DNA from: Acetobacteraceae bacterium
GTDB lineage: Bacteria; Pseudomonadota; Alphaproteobacteria; Acetobacterales; Acetobacteraceae
Direction: 5' to 3'
DNA length: 13,791 nt
Assembly: GCA_030039695.1 (NCBI GenBank)
Contig: JASHVB010000953.1
Location: forward strand, 1 to 13,791
Shown here: positions 7,256 through 13,596 of the stretch, one piece after another
How the letters are laid out: each line of letters begins with the position of its first letter
Position numbering within the stretch: position 1 is the stretch's first letter
Notes under the pieces: model-generated
The model's input: the letters and a program-made list of their open reading frames with translations, nothing else
The model's database searches: none
What the model was told of the DNA's origin: nothing
Made by a program: the position numbers and the translations under genes

Positions 7256-8761
7256 ATGCCGTATTCTCCGCCTGCCAACCTGCCTCGCTGCGGCGTGGTG
7301 GACCTCGGGTCCAATTCGGTGCGCCTGGTCGTCTATGAAGGCGAGTGCCGCAATCCGATGGCAATCTTCAACGAGAAAGCCGTGCTGCGCCTCGGCCGCG
7401 GGCTGTCCGCGACCGGACGGCTAAACGAGGAGGGCATGACGCAGGCCTTCACCGTGATGCATCGCTATTACGCAGTGGCACGCGCGATGGGTGCAACGCC
7501 ATTCGAGGTGCTGGCCACTGCGGCGGTGCGGGATGCCCGCAATGGCCCGGATTTCGTCGCCGCCCTGACGCAGCGCATGCCGGGCGTGAAGATCTCCGTG
7601 CTGTCCGGATTACAGGAAGCCGAACTGTCCGCCGAGGGCGTGTTGTGCGGTATTCCAACCGCGAACGGCATTCTCGCCGACATCGGCGGCGGTTCCTTGG
7701 AGCTGGTGCGGTTGAATGACGGCACGCGCGGCGCCTCGCAGACGCTGCGGCTTGGCGTGATCCGACTGATAGAGCGGTCCGGCGGCGATCCGGTCCGCGC
7801 ACGCGCCATCGCCGAAGTGGACATGCAGACCGTGCCGTGGCTGTCGCACGCCGTTGGCGCCGATCTGTATCTGGTCGGGGGCGCGTGGCGTGCACTGGCG
7901 CGGATCCACATGGCGCAAACCGGCTATCCGCTGCAGATGGTCCACCACTACACCATCAGCCGCGAGGAGGCGCGCGATCTCGCTGTCCTGATTTCAAGTG
8001 CTGGGCGGCGGGCGCTGGAACGTCTGCCCGGCATGCCGCGGCGGCGTATCGACGATCTGCCGTTCGCCGCTGTTGTGTTGCGTCGTCTGCTGCGGCTGAC
8101 CGGCGTGCGGCGTGTGGTGTTCTCGGCCAGCGGCCTCCGCGAGGGCTGGTACATGCAGCGCATGTCGGCGGACGTCCGCGGGCAGGATCCGTTGATTTCG
8201 GCGGCAAGCGAGATGGCAACGCGGCTGGGTCGCGATCCGTCTCTACCACCCGCCCTTCTCGATTGGACGCAACCGCTGTTCTCGCACGAGACCGCGGAAG
8301 CACGACGGCTGCGCGAAGTGGCGTGCTGGATGTCGGACATCGGCAGCCACGACCATCCGGAATTCCGCGCCGAGCAAGCGTTCCTGCGCGTGCTGCGTCA
8401 GCCTGCCATTGGGCTGGACCATTACGCCCGGGCATTTCTCGCGCTGGCGACGGCGATGCGGTACGAGGTCGATGCCGACGCACAGTTCCTACACCCGGCT
8501 CGGCTGCTGTTGGACGTGGCAAGCGCGAACCGCGCCGAAGTGCTGGGGGTGGCGCTGCGGCTTGCGTACACGCTGTCCGCGGGCACGCCAGACCTGCTGG
8601 CGGGCACGTCGCTGTCGCTGCGGGGTGGGCAACTCGTGCTGCGTTTGCAGGAAGACAGCGGGGTGTTCGCAGGCGAGAGCGTCATGCGTCGGCTGGACCG
8701 GCTGGCGCAGGCGGTCGGTTTGGAAGCCGCGACGGAAACCGCAACAGCGCGGGCGGCTTAA
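7256..8761 (+). CDS. ppx: Exopolyphosphatase, Ppx/GppA family
   Basis: Hydrolyses terminal phosphates from polyphosphate, opposing Ppk1; Ppx/GppA relatives may also act on pppGpp, and sequence alone does not exclude this. The protein is 501 aa. Actin-like ATPase fold signatures: GVVDLGSNSVRLVVYE (13-28, phosphate-1 loop), LATAAVRDARNG (86-97), LSGLQEAELS (116-125, E121 in the position of the E. coli catalytic glutamate) and DIGGGSLELV (142-151, E149). GGAWRALA (208-215) and SASGLREGW (290-298) complete the ASKHA core. The C-terminal helical HD-like domain starts near 310 and includes MSDIGSHDHPEF (359-370). The start at ATG 7256 is 4 nt after the ppk1 stop, indicating translational coupling. 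The order ppk1-ppx makes a self-contained synthesis and breakdown pair. Confidence 0.94.
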   Translation: MPYSPPANLPRCGVVDLGSNSVRLVVYEGECRNPMAIFNEKAVLRLGRGLSATGRLNEEGMTQAFTVMHRYYAVARAMGATPFEVLATAAVRDARNGPDFVAALTQRMPGVKISVLSGLQEAELSAEGVLCGIPTANGILADIGGGSLELVRLNDGTRGASQTLRLGVIRLIERSGGDPVRARAIAEVDMQTVPWLSHAVGADLYLVGGAWRALARIHMAQTGYPLQMVHHYTISREEARDLAVLISSAGRRALERLPGMPRRRIDDLPFAAVVLRRLLRLTGVRRVVFSASGLREGWYMQRMSADVRGQDPLISAASEMATRLGRDPSLPPALLDWTQPLFSHETAEARRLREVACWMSDIGSHDHPEFRAEQAFLRVLRQPAIGLDHYARAFLALATAMRYEVDADAQFLHPARLLLDVASANRAEVLGVALRLAYTLSAGTPDLLAGTSLSLRGGQLVLRLQEDSGVFAGESVMRRLDRLAQAVGLEAATETATARAA

Positions 8762-8773
8762 CGCGGTGCCGTC

Positions 8774-8834
8774 GCGAGGCGCGCGGCGCCGCGCAATCTC
8801 CATCGGAGGACGGCATCGGCGCCACGCGCCTCGC
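8774..8834. repeat. Inverted repeat enclosing a 14-bp palindrome after ppx
   Basis: GCGAGGCGCG (8774-8783) and CGCGCCTCGC (8825-8834) are exact reverse complements 41 nt apart. They overlap or enclose the perfect palindrome GCGCGGCGCCGCGC (8781-8794). The block lies between the ppx stop and the acetyltransferase start. There is no T tract, so a standard intrinsic terminator is doubtful; mRNA 3'-end protection or attenuation of the next gene are alternatives. Confidence 0.5.
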
Positions 8835-8859
8835 AATTTCACACGGGGGGACGAATCGT

Positions 8860-9303
8860 ATGATCCGCCTGGCGCTGCCGGAAGAAGCCGACACCATCCG
8901 CGACATTGTGCATGCCGCATATCGTGACTACATCCCGCGCATCGGCAAACCGCCTGGTCCGATGCTGGATGACTACGAGCGCCGGGTTGCCAAGGGTCAG
9001 GCGTGGGTGTTGGAAGACACCGGCCGGATCATCGGGATTCTCGTGCTGGAGCAGACCGCCGAGGGCTTCCTGCTCGACAACGTCGCTGTTGCCCCGCATG
9101 CCCAAGGCGGCGGCTACGGTCGCGCGCTTATCGCCTTCGCGGAAGCCGAGGCGAGGCGCCGTGGCTATCGCGAAATCCACCTCTATACACATGCCCTGAT
9201 GACCGAAAACCAAGCTCTGTACAAACGGCTGGGCTTCGCGGAGACCGGACGGATCACGGAGAAGGGTTTCGACCGGGTGTACATGACGAAACCGCTCGCG
9301 TGA
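8860..9303 (+). CDS. GNAT family N-acetyltransferase
   Basis: Acetyl-CoA-dependent acetyltransferase of 147 aa, single GNAT domain, cytosolic; the acceptor is unknown. Seen: motif A LDNVAVAPHAQGGGYGRALI (72-91), where the QGGGYG segment forms the pyrophosphate-binding loop, and motif B NQALYKRLGF (117-126), with the tyrosine that usually acts as the general acid. The start at ATG 8860 is chosen from the GGGGGGA at 8846-8852, 7 nt upstream. The same frame is open back to 7837, but that part lies inside ppx in another phase and is not coding. It follows ppx by 98 bp, in which there is a strong inverted repeat, so read-through from the polyphosphate operon is possible but not shown. Confidence 0.9.
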   Translation: MIRLALPEEADTIRDIVHAAYRDYIPRIGKPPGPMLDDYERRVAKGQAWVLEDTGRIIGILVLEQTAEGFLLDNVAVAPHAQGGGYGRALIAFAEAEARRRGYREIHLYTHALMTENQALYKRLGFAETGRITEKGFDRVYMTKPLA

Positions 9304-9626
9304 CTTCCATAGAGTTAACGTTGGCTTCGCCGCGGGAGGCCGTCACCGCGCCGACGGCCGTTCCGCGCAACCACAGCATCGGTGTCATGCAGAACGTTGC
9401 GAGTGTCACGGCGGAGGCGAGTTAGCGCGACGCGCTATCGAGCGATGCCGGTCAGTGCAGGCCATGCTGCATTGCGCTGGCCATGTCGATCTGGCGACGA
9501 AACATACGGGCCCAAACAACTAATATATAACAGGCGCAACCAGCGGGTTGGATAGAACGCCAACCCTTGACCAGAACATCCTGTTTTCGCACCGTGGCGC
9601 CAGTTCGCCAGGGAGGGCGGCACCCC
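9304..9626. other. Gap of 323 bp between the GNAT and LLM genes
   Basis: No recognisable gene. A hyphenated palindrome TAGCGCG-A-CGCGCTA lies at 9423-9437. Further on there is an AT-rich patch at 9513-9531 (TAATATATAA core) that stands out in this GC-rich DNA. A 41-codon frame from GTG 9300 overlaps the acetyltransferase stop but has no family support. Confidence 0.5.
9513..9531 (+). promoter_or_regulatory. AT-rich patch, candidate promoter for the LLM gene
   Basis: TAATATATAA at 9521-9530 is the most AT-rich decamer seen nearby and would serve as a -10 element about 95 nt upstream of ATG 9627. No good -35 match (TTGACA-like) is visible 16-18 nt upstream, so this is a candidate only; it could also be a melting or regulator-binding site. 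Confidence 0.35.
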
Positions 9627-10763
9627 ATGATCAAGCGTTTCCACGTCCTTTATGTCGGCCAGATCGACCTGGATAATGTCGGTCTGCAAGGTACGCCCGC
9701 CAACGAGCGCCGCTATGCCAACGATCGGCTCAGCGAGGTGTTCTTCACCGCGCGACACATTTCACGGGTGATGGACGAGCTTGGCTACTATGCGTTCTGG
9801 ACGGCGGAACATCATTTCCAGCGCGAGGGATACGAGTGCCTGCCGAACCTGGTGCAGCTCGGACTGTGGTTGGCGACGCAGACCAAGCGGCTGAAATTCG
9901 GCTGCGCGTTCAATGTGCTGCCGATGTGGCATCCGATCCGACTGGCGGAAGACTATGCGATGGCCGACATTGTTACCGACGGCCGGGTGATCATGGGCGT
10001 GGGCCGCGGCTATCACACGCGCGAGGTGGAGACGTTCGGCGCCCCGCTGATCGATGCGGACAAGAACCGCGACTATTTCGAAGAGCAGCTGCAGGTGATG
10101 CTGAAGTGCTTCAGCGAGGAGTCGTTCCATCATAAGGGCCGCTTCTTCGAATGCCCGCCGCCGGTCGATTACCGCGGCTACAAGCTAACCGACATCACGA
10201 TGGTACCGCGACCGAAGCATCTGCCGGTCGAGGTGTGGATGCCGGTTGCCTCCGGCAAGACGATCGACATGATGGCGAAATACGGCCTGAAGGCGATGGT
10301 GACGCTGAATGGCGAACGGATTCTGGACGACGTCGTGCGCGCGTACCAGGCCGCATGTGCGAAATACGGTCAGAGCAAGCAGCTTGGCCAGGACATGATC
10401 TGGGGTGCGGGGCTCTATCTCGCACGCGATCAGGAGGAGGCGATCCGCAAAGTCGAGCCGGCGCATGACGAGCGCTATAAGTGGTTCGCGCCGTTCGGTT
10501 TCGTGCGTTATGCGGATGAGCACGGGCGGACGTGGGGTACGCCCGGCGCGCCGGCGCGGATTCCATCATTGCGCGATGGCGTACAGCAGAAGGCATGGTT
10601 CTGCGGACCACCGGGACAGGTGATCGATGGGATCAAATCGATCGAGGCGAAGTATCCAGGCCTGGAAGATTTCATGATTCACTGGGCCGAAGGGCTCAGT
10701 CCGCGTGAGTTCGAGGAGCAGCTGGGCTGGTTCGCGCACGACGTGATGCCGGCGTTCGGTTAG
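9627..10763 (+). CDS. LLM-class flavin-dependent oxidoreductase (luciferase-like)
   Basis: Predicted TIM-barrel flavin (FMN or F420) oxidoreductase or monooxygenase, 378 aa, related to the bacterial luciferase alpha chain. Seen: the hallmark EHHF (61-64) after beta-2 with EGY (67-69), PIRLAEDYAMADIVTDGR (103-120) and the phosphate-binding GVGRGYH (124-130) followed by E133 and E135. The C-terminal half has the long insertion usual for this family and GPPGQVIDGI. No second luciferase subunit or dedicated flavin reductase gene lies next to it, so its reduced flavin must come from elsewhere. The ATG at 9627 is chosen from GGGAGGG at 9611-9617; the frame is open 20 codons further upstream without homology. 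The substrate is unknown. It is followed by a small hairpin with a TTTT tail. Confidence 0.92.
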   Translation: MIKRFHVLYVGQIDLDNVGLQGTPANERRYANDRLSEVFFTARHISRVMDELGYYAFWTAEHHFQREGYECLPNLVQLGLWLATQTKRLKFGCAFNVLPMWHPIRLAEDYAMADIVTDGRVIMGVGRGYHTREVETFGAPLIDADKNRDYFEEQLQVMLKCFSEESFHHKGRFFECPPPVDYRGYKLTDITMVPRPKHLPVEVWMPVASGKTIDMMAKYGLKAMVTLNGERILDDVVRAYQAACAKYGQSKQLGQDMIWGAGLYLARDQEEAIRKVEPAHDERYKWFAPFGFVRYADEHGRTWGTPGAPARIPSLRDGVQQKAWFCGPPGQVIDGIKSIEAKYPGLEDFMIHWAEGLSPREFEEQLGWFAHDVMPAFG

Positions 10764-10776
10764 CAATCCACCATTG

Positions 10777-10795
10777 CGAGCTCGTCGCTCGTTTT
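10777..10795 (+). terminator. Small hairpin with TTTT tail after the LLM gene
   Basis: CGAGC (10777-10781) and GCTCG (10787-10791) form a 5-bp stem with a 5-nt loop, directly followed by TTTT, 13 nt after the LLM stop codon. The stem is short, so this is a weak Rho-independent terminator candidate. Confidence 0.45.
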
Positions 10796-10996
10796 GCTCA
10801 CCGGCAAGTTACCTCTTCCGAGGGCAGAACGAGCGGCCGGGACGTCGGCACAGCCACGGCCGGCCAGTCAGCGCTGTTTCGGCGCATTGACGAGGGAGGC
10901 GAACAGGGGGTGGCGGCATCTGCCGGGCGCGTCTGCACGGTTCGTGGACGCACACGGCGTGGCCGGCCTGCCAAGCAGGTCCTCAGGCGGGCCGTC

Positions 10997-11016
10997 GGCC
11001 AGCCCCCGAGCCGGCC
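10997..11016 (-). terminator. GC-rich hairpin after the phosphoesterase gene
   Basis: GGCCAGC (10997-11003) and GCCGGCC (11010-11016) pair over 7 bp, with one G-U when read on the minus strand, around a 6-nt loop. It lies 20 nt beyond the metallophosphoesterase stop. There is no T tract, so it is only a possible terminator or 3'-end stabiliser between the two convergent genes. Confidence 0.25.
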
Positions 11017-11036
11017 ATGCCACACGACCGCAACGA

Positions 11037-12344
11037 TCACCCGGTGAAGTGAACCAGCTTGCGTGAGGTGAGATCGACCGTCACGAAGTCATCCGGGGTT
11101 TTTGCTGCATCGCCGTCGCTGGCGGGATGGTATTCGATGCGCAATTGCGTTGTGGTCACCAAGATCCGCAGGTACCCGTAGTCCTGGTCGTCGTAGTTTT
11201 CCAGTGTCACCTTGTCGGTATGGCCGGGAACTTGCAGCGCCTGGGGCGTGCGCAGCGGCGTCGCCCCCTTGCGTATCAGCTTTGCCAGTCCATGCCCGCC
11301 ATTGCCGGAGACGATGTAGGGAATCTGCGTCTGCCCGTGATGCCGCGTGAAGCGCTGGTAATTGTGTGCATGACCTGACAGCACCGCGTGCGGCCATACC
11401 CCCGCTGCGTTGCAGGCCGCATCAACCTGCGACAGCAGTTGCTCACTCCAGCCGTGTCTGCTGCCGGCGGTATAGGCCGGATGGTGATGCGCCAGCACGA
11501 GCGCGCCGTTGAAACCCTCCGACTTCACCCGTCCCAGCGCGGCCTTCAGGTAATCGAGCTGCGAATGCCCGATATCGTCATTGGCGATAACGCCAGGATC
11601 TTCCAGCGTGTTGCTGTACAGTGTCAGGATACGCAGGAACGGCGCTTCGAAGGTATAGAACACGCCCGGCTGAATCTGGGCGGTGCGCGACAGTCCGCCA
11701 GCTTCCGGCGTCACCTCGAATTCCGAGGCACAAAAATTCTCCAGGAATGCCGCGAGCGTCGCGGCCTTGACGCCTGGGGCCACCATGCCATCGTGGTTGC
11801 CGGCGATTGCCAGGATCGGAGCCGGATAGTCGCGATACGGCTCATAGAACTGGTCGTAATAATATTCCGCCTCGCCGAAGCTGTAGATCACGTCCCCAAG
11901 GTGGAACAGGAAGCTCGGCCGCTCCTTCGGATCCTCGTCGCTGAAGTCGCCGACCAGCTTGTCGGCCACCAGGTTCTGGTTCTCTGGCCCGCGCGTGTTG
12001 CCGGTATCCCCGGCGGCATGGAATACAATTTGGCCCGATGCCGTGATCTTTTGCACCGCCGCGTGGCCGTCGGCGCCCAGCACCGCGGCAAGCGTCAGCG
12101 TCGGCTCGGGCAGGCCGCGCGGCAGCGGAAACGGCAGCGGCGTGAGCTTGTGTTCCCTGTTGAGCGCATCGATCCGCTTGTACGCGGGGTTATCGGACGG
12201 GTGCCTGATCTCGAATTTCGTTGGATCGGGCGTGGGGTGTGGCTGGGCAAATGCCGGATGGCCGAGCTCGGTGGGACCGGTATTGTCGATTTGCTCGGTA
12301 TGACGCGGCGTCTTCGGCTTGTGGTGATGCGGTGCACGAGCCAC
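11037..12344 (-). CDS. Calcineurin-like metallophosphoesterase, purple acid phosphatase-like
   Basis: Predicted binuclear-metal phosphoesterase of 435 aa; the phosphoester substrate is unknown. The five conserved blocks are present: GDTGN (111-115, D112), GDVIYS (150-155, D151 and Y154), GNHD (182-185, N183 and H184), HHHP (286-289) and GHAHNY (324-329, H325 and H327). The GDxxY block with its tyrosine is typical of the purple-acid-phosphatase-type branch. Unlike most of that branch there is no signal peptide or membrane segment; instead residues 1-50 are hydrophilic and rich in His and Pro. The GTG start at 12344 is supported by GGGGAGG 7 nt upstream; no nearby ATG fits. It lies downstream of the D-2-hydroxyacid dehydrogenase on the same strand with a 147-bp gap that contains a hairpin, so co-transcription is uncertain. 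Convergent with the LLM gene. Confidence 0.9.
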   Translation of the reverse strand: MARAPHHHKPKTPRHTEQIDNTGPTELGHPAFAQPHPTPDPTKFEIRHPSDNPAYKRIDALNREHKLTPLPFPLPRGLPEPTLTLAAVLGADGHAAVQKITASGQIVFHAAGDTGNTRGPENQNLVADKLVGDFSDEDPKERPSFLFHLGDVIYSFGEAEYYYDQFYEPYRDYPAPILAIAGNHDGMVAPGVKAATLAAFLENFCASEFEVTPEAGGLSRTAQIQPGVFYTFEAPFLRILTLYSNTLEDPGVIANDDIGHSQLDYLKAALGRVKSEGFNGALVLAHHHPAYTAGSRHGWSEQLLSQVDAACNAAGVWPHAVLSGHAHNYQRFTRHHGQTQIPYIVSGNGGHGLAKLIRKGATPLRTPQALQVPGHTDKVTLENYDDQDYGYLRILVTTTQLRIEYHPASDGDAAKTPDDFVTVDLTSRKLVHFTG

Positions 12345-12351
12345 CGGATGG

Positions 12352-12358
12352 CCTCCCC
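12352..12358 (-). promoter_or_regulatory. Ribosome binding site deciding the GTG start
   Basis: GGGGAGG read on the minus strand, 7 nt before the GTG at 12344-12342. It supports a GTG start for the metallophosphoesterase and therefore a protein without a leader peptide. Confidence 0.7.
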
Positions 12359-12369
12359 TGCTGCGTAAG

Positions 12370-12398
12370 TCGCCGCGCCGGCTGCATCGGCGCGGTGA
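12370..12398 (-). repeat. Strong inverted repeat upstream of the phosphoesterase
   Basis: CCGCGCCG (12373-12380) and CGGCGCGG (12388-12395) are exact reverse complements around a 7-nt loop; three more pairs, one of them G-U on one strand, extend the stem to 11 bp. The structure sits 25 nt before the phosphoesterase start and about 93 nt after the dehydrogenase stop. It lacks a T tract. It may end or attenuate the upstream transcript or be a leader structure. Confidence 0.45.
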
Positions 12399-12491
12399 TC
12401 TTGCTAGGCCGGTTCGCCGTGGTGGGATGTGACCGTCTGACGACGTTACGTTTCAGTACCGATCCGTTGCGGGGCCGGCGCGACCACGTCC

Positions 12492-13475
12492 TCAAGCCCT
12501 CGCCAATGTCTCCGGGTTGACCACCCGCACCGGCTTGCCATCCAGGAAGGCCAGCGCGTTTTCCATGCTCTGTGGATAGAAGTGCAACCAGGTGTCCTGC
12601 ACGCCGTAGCCGAGATGCGGCGTCATCACCGTGTTCGGTGCGCTTCGCAGCGGATGATTGCGCGGCAGCGGCTCGCGATCGAACACGTCCAGCGCGGCGA
12701 CGATGCGGCGTGCTTGCAGCGCGTCCAGCAACGCGGTCTCGTCAACGATCGGGCCGCGTGATGTGTTGATCAGGATCGCGCCGGACTTCATGCGAGCAAG
12801 GTCGGCGGCGCCGACCAGGCCACGCGTACGGTCGGACAGCACGAGGTGGATGCTCACCGCGTCGGAACGGCCGAACAGATCATCCTTCGCCACGTAAGTT
12901 GCGCCCTGCGCCCGGGCTTTTTCCTCCGTCAGGTTCTGGCTCCAGGCGAGCAGGTTCATGTTCAAAGCGCGGCCGTAGCGCGCCATGTGCGAGCCGAGAC
13001 GGCCGAGGCCGAGCAAGCCCAGCGTTTTGCCGGCGAGGTTGATGCCGACCGGCACACCTTCCTGGAACCCGCCGGCGCGGATCTTGGCGTCGCCGGCGGG
13101 AATGGAGCGCGCCGCGGCGATCAGCAGGCCGAGCGCCAGCTCCGCCGTTGCTGCTTCCGTGCTGCCGCCACCTTGCGTATTGCACACGACCACGCCCCGA
13201 GCGGTGCAGGCGGCGGTGTCCAGCGAGGCGTTTCGGGCGCCGGTCATTCCGAGCATGCGCAGCTTCGGCAGGCGATTGATCAGGCTGCCTGGGAGCGGTG
13301 TGCGCTCGCGCATCGACAGCACGATCTCGAAATCGGCAAGCTTCGCCGCCGCATCGTTCTCATCGGCGAATGCCTGGTCGAAGAAGGTAACCTCGGCGCG
13401 GGCCATCAGCTTCGACCAGTCGGCACTGGTCTTCGCCAGGCCCTGCCAGTCGTCCAGCACTGCCACCTTGGTCAT
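12492..13475 (-). CDS. D-2-hydroxyacid dehydrogenase family protein
   Basis: NAD(P)-dependent oxidoreductase that interconverts 2-oxoacids and D-2-hydroxyacids, 327 aa, the usual family length. Seen: N-terminal half of the catalytic domain (1-about 98), STEAATAELALGLL (105-118) at the domain hinge, the Rossmann motif GLLGLGRLG (153-161), NTSRGPIVDE (237-246, catalytic R240), DVFDREPLP (263-271, catalytic E268) and TPHLGY (285-290, catalytic H287). S179 instead of an acidic residue after beta-2 in the cofactor domain (LLAWSQN) suggests NADP(H) may be used. ATG 13475 is chosen because GGGAGG lies 6 nt upstream; the frame stays open further but runs antisense into the aldolase gene. Divergent from an HpcH/HpaI aldolase, a pairing consistent with metabolism of a 2-oxo or 2-hydroxy acid; exact substrate unknown. 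Confidence 0.93.
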   Translation of the reverse strand: MTKVAVLDDWQGLAKTSADWSKLMARAEVTFFDQAFADENDAAAKLADFEIVLSMRERTPLPGSLINRLPKLRMLGMTGARNASLDTAACTARGVVVCNTQGGGSTEAATAELALGLLIAAARSIPAGDAKIRAGGFQEGVPVGINLAGKTLGLLGLGRLGSHMARYGRALNMNLLAWSQNLTEEKARAQGATYVAKDDLFGRSDAVSIHLVLSDRTRGLVGAADLARMKSGAILINTSRGPIVDETALLDALQARRIVAALDVFDREPLPRNHPLRSAPNTVMTPHLGYGVQDTWLHFYPQSMENALAFLDGKPVRVVNPETLARA

Positions 13476-13596
13476 GGTTCGCCTCCCGCGTTTGCGGCGC
13501 GCAAACTGCCGCCGGTGCGGCGGGGGCGCAAGCGCGGGGGTTGAGGAGCGGCGCGGAGCGGCGCGACAATACAGCGGATTTCGGGAGGAAACCGCT
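13476..13596. promoter_or_regulatory. Divergent dehydrogenase / aldolase intergenic region
   Basis: The 121 bp between two divergent starts contain both Shine-Dalgarno sites (minus strand 13482-13487; plus strand 13583-13590) and an exact tandem repeat of GGAGCGGCGC (13545-13554 and 13555-13564). A shared bidirectional promoter is likely from the layout, but no clear -35/-10 elements were identified. Confidence 0.4.

Noticed and set aside
7837..8859. Long in-frame extension upstream of the acetyltransferase
   Set aside because: It lies almost wholly inside ppx in a different frame, with no GNAT-related motifs; a Shine-Dalgarno and ATG at 8860 give a normal-length enzyme.
9300..9425. 41-codon GTG-started frame overlapping the acetyltransferase stop
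   Set aside because: The overlap suggests coupling, but there is no recognisable domain and no independent support for translation.
11388..12368. 326-codon open frame on the plus strand
   Set aside because: Antisense to the metallophosphoesterase, whose metal-binding motifs are all intact on the other strand.
12846..13544. 232-codon open frame on the plus strand
   Set aside because: Antisense to the D-2-hydroxyacid dehydrogenase and resembling no family; ends in a low-complexity Arg/Gly tail.
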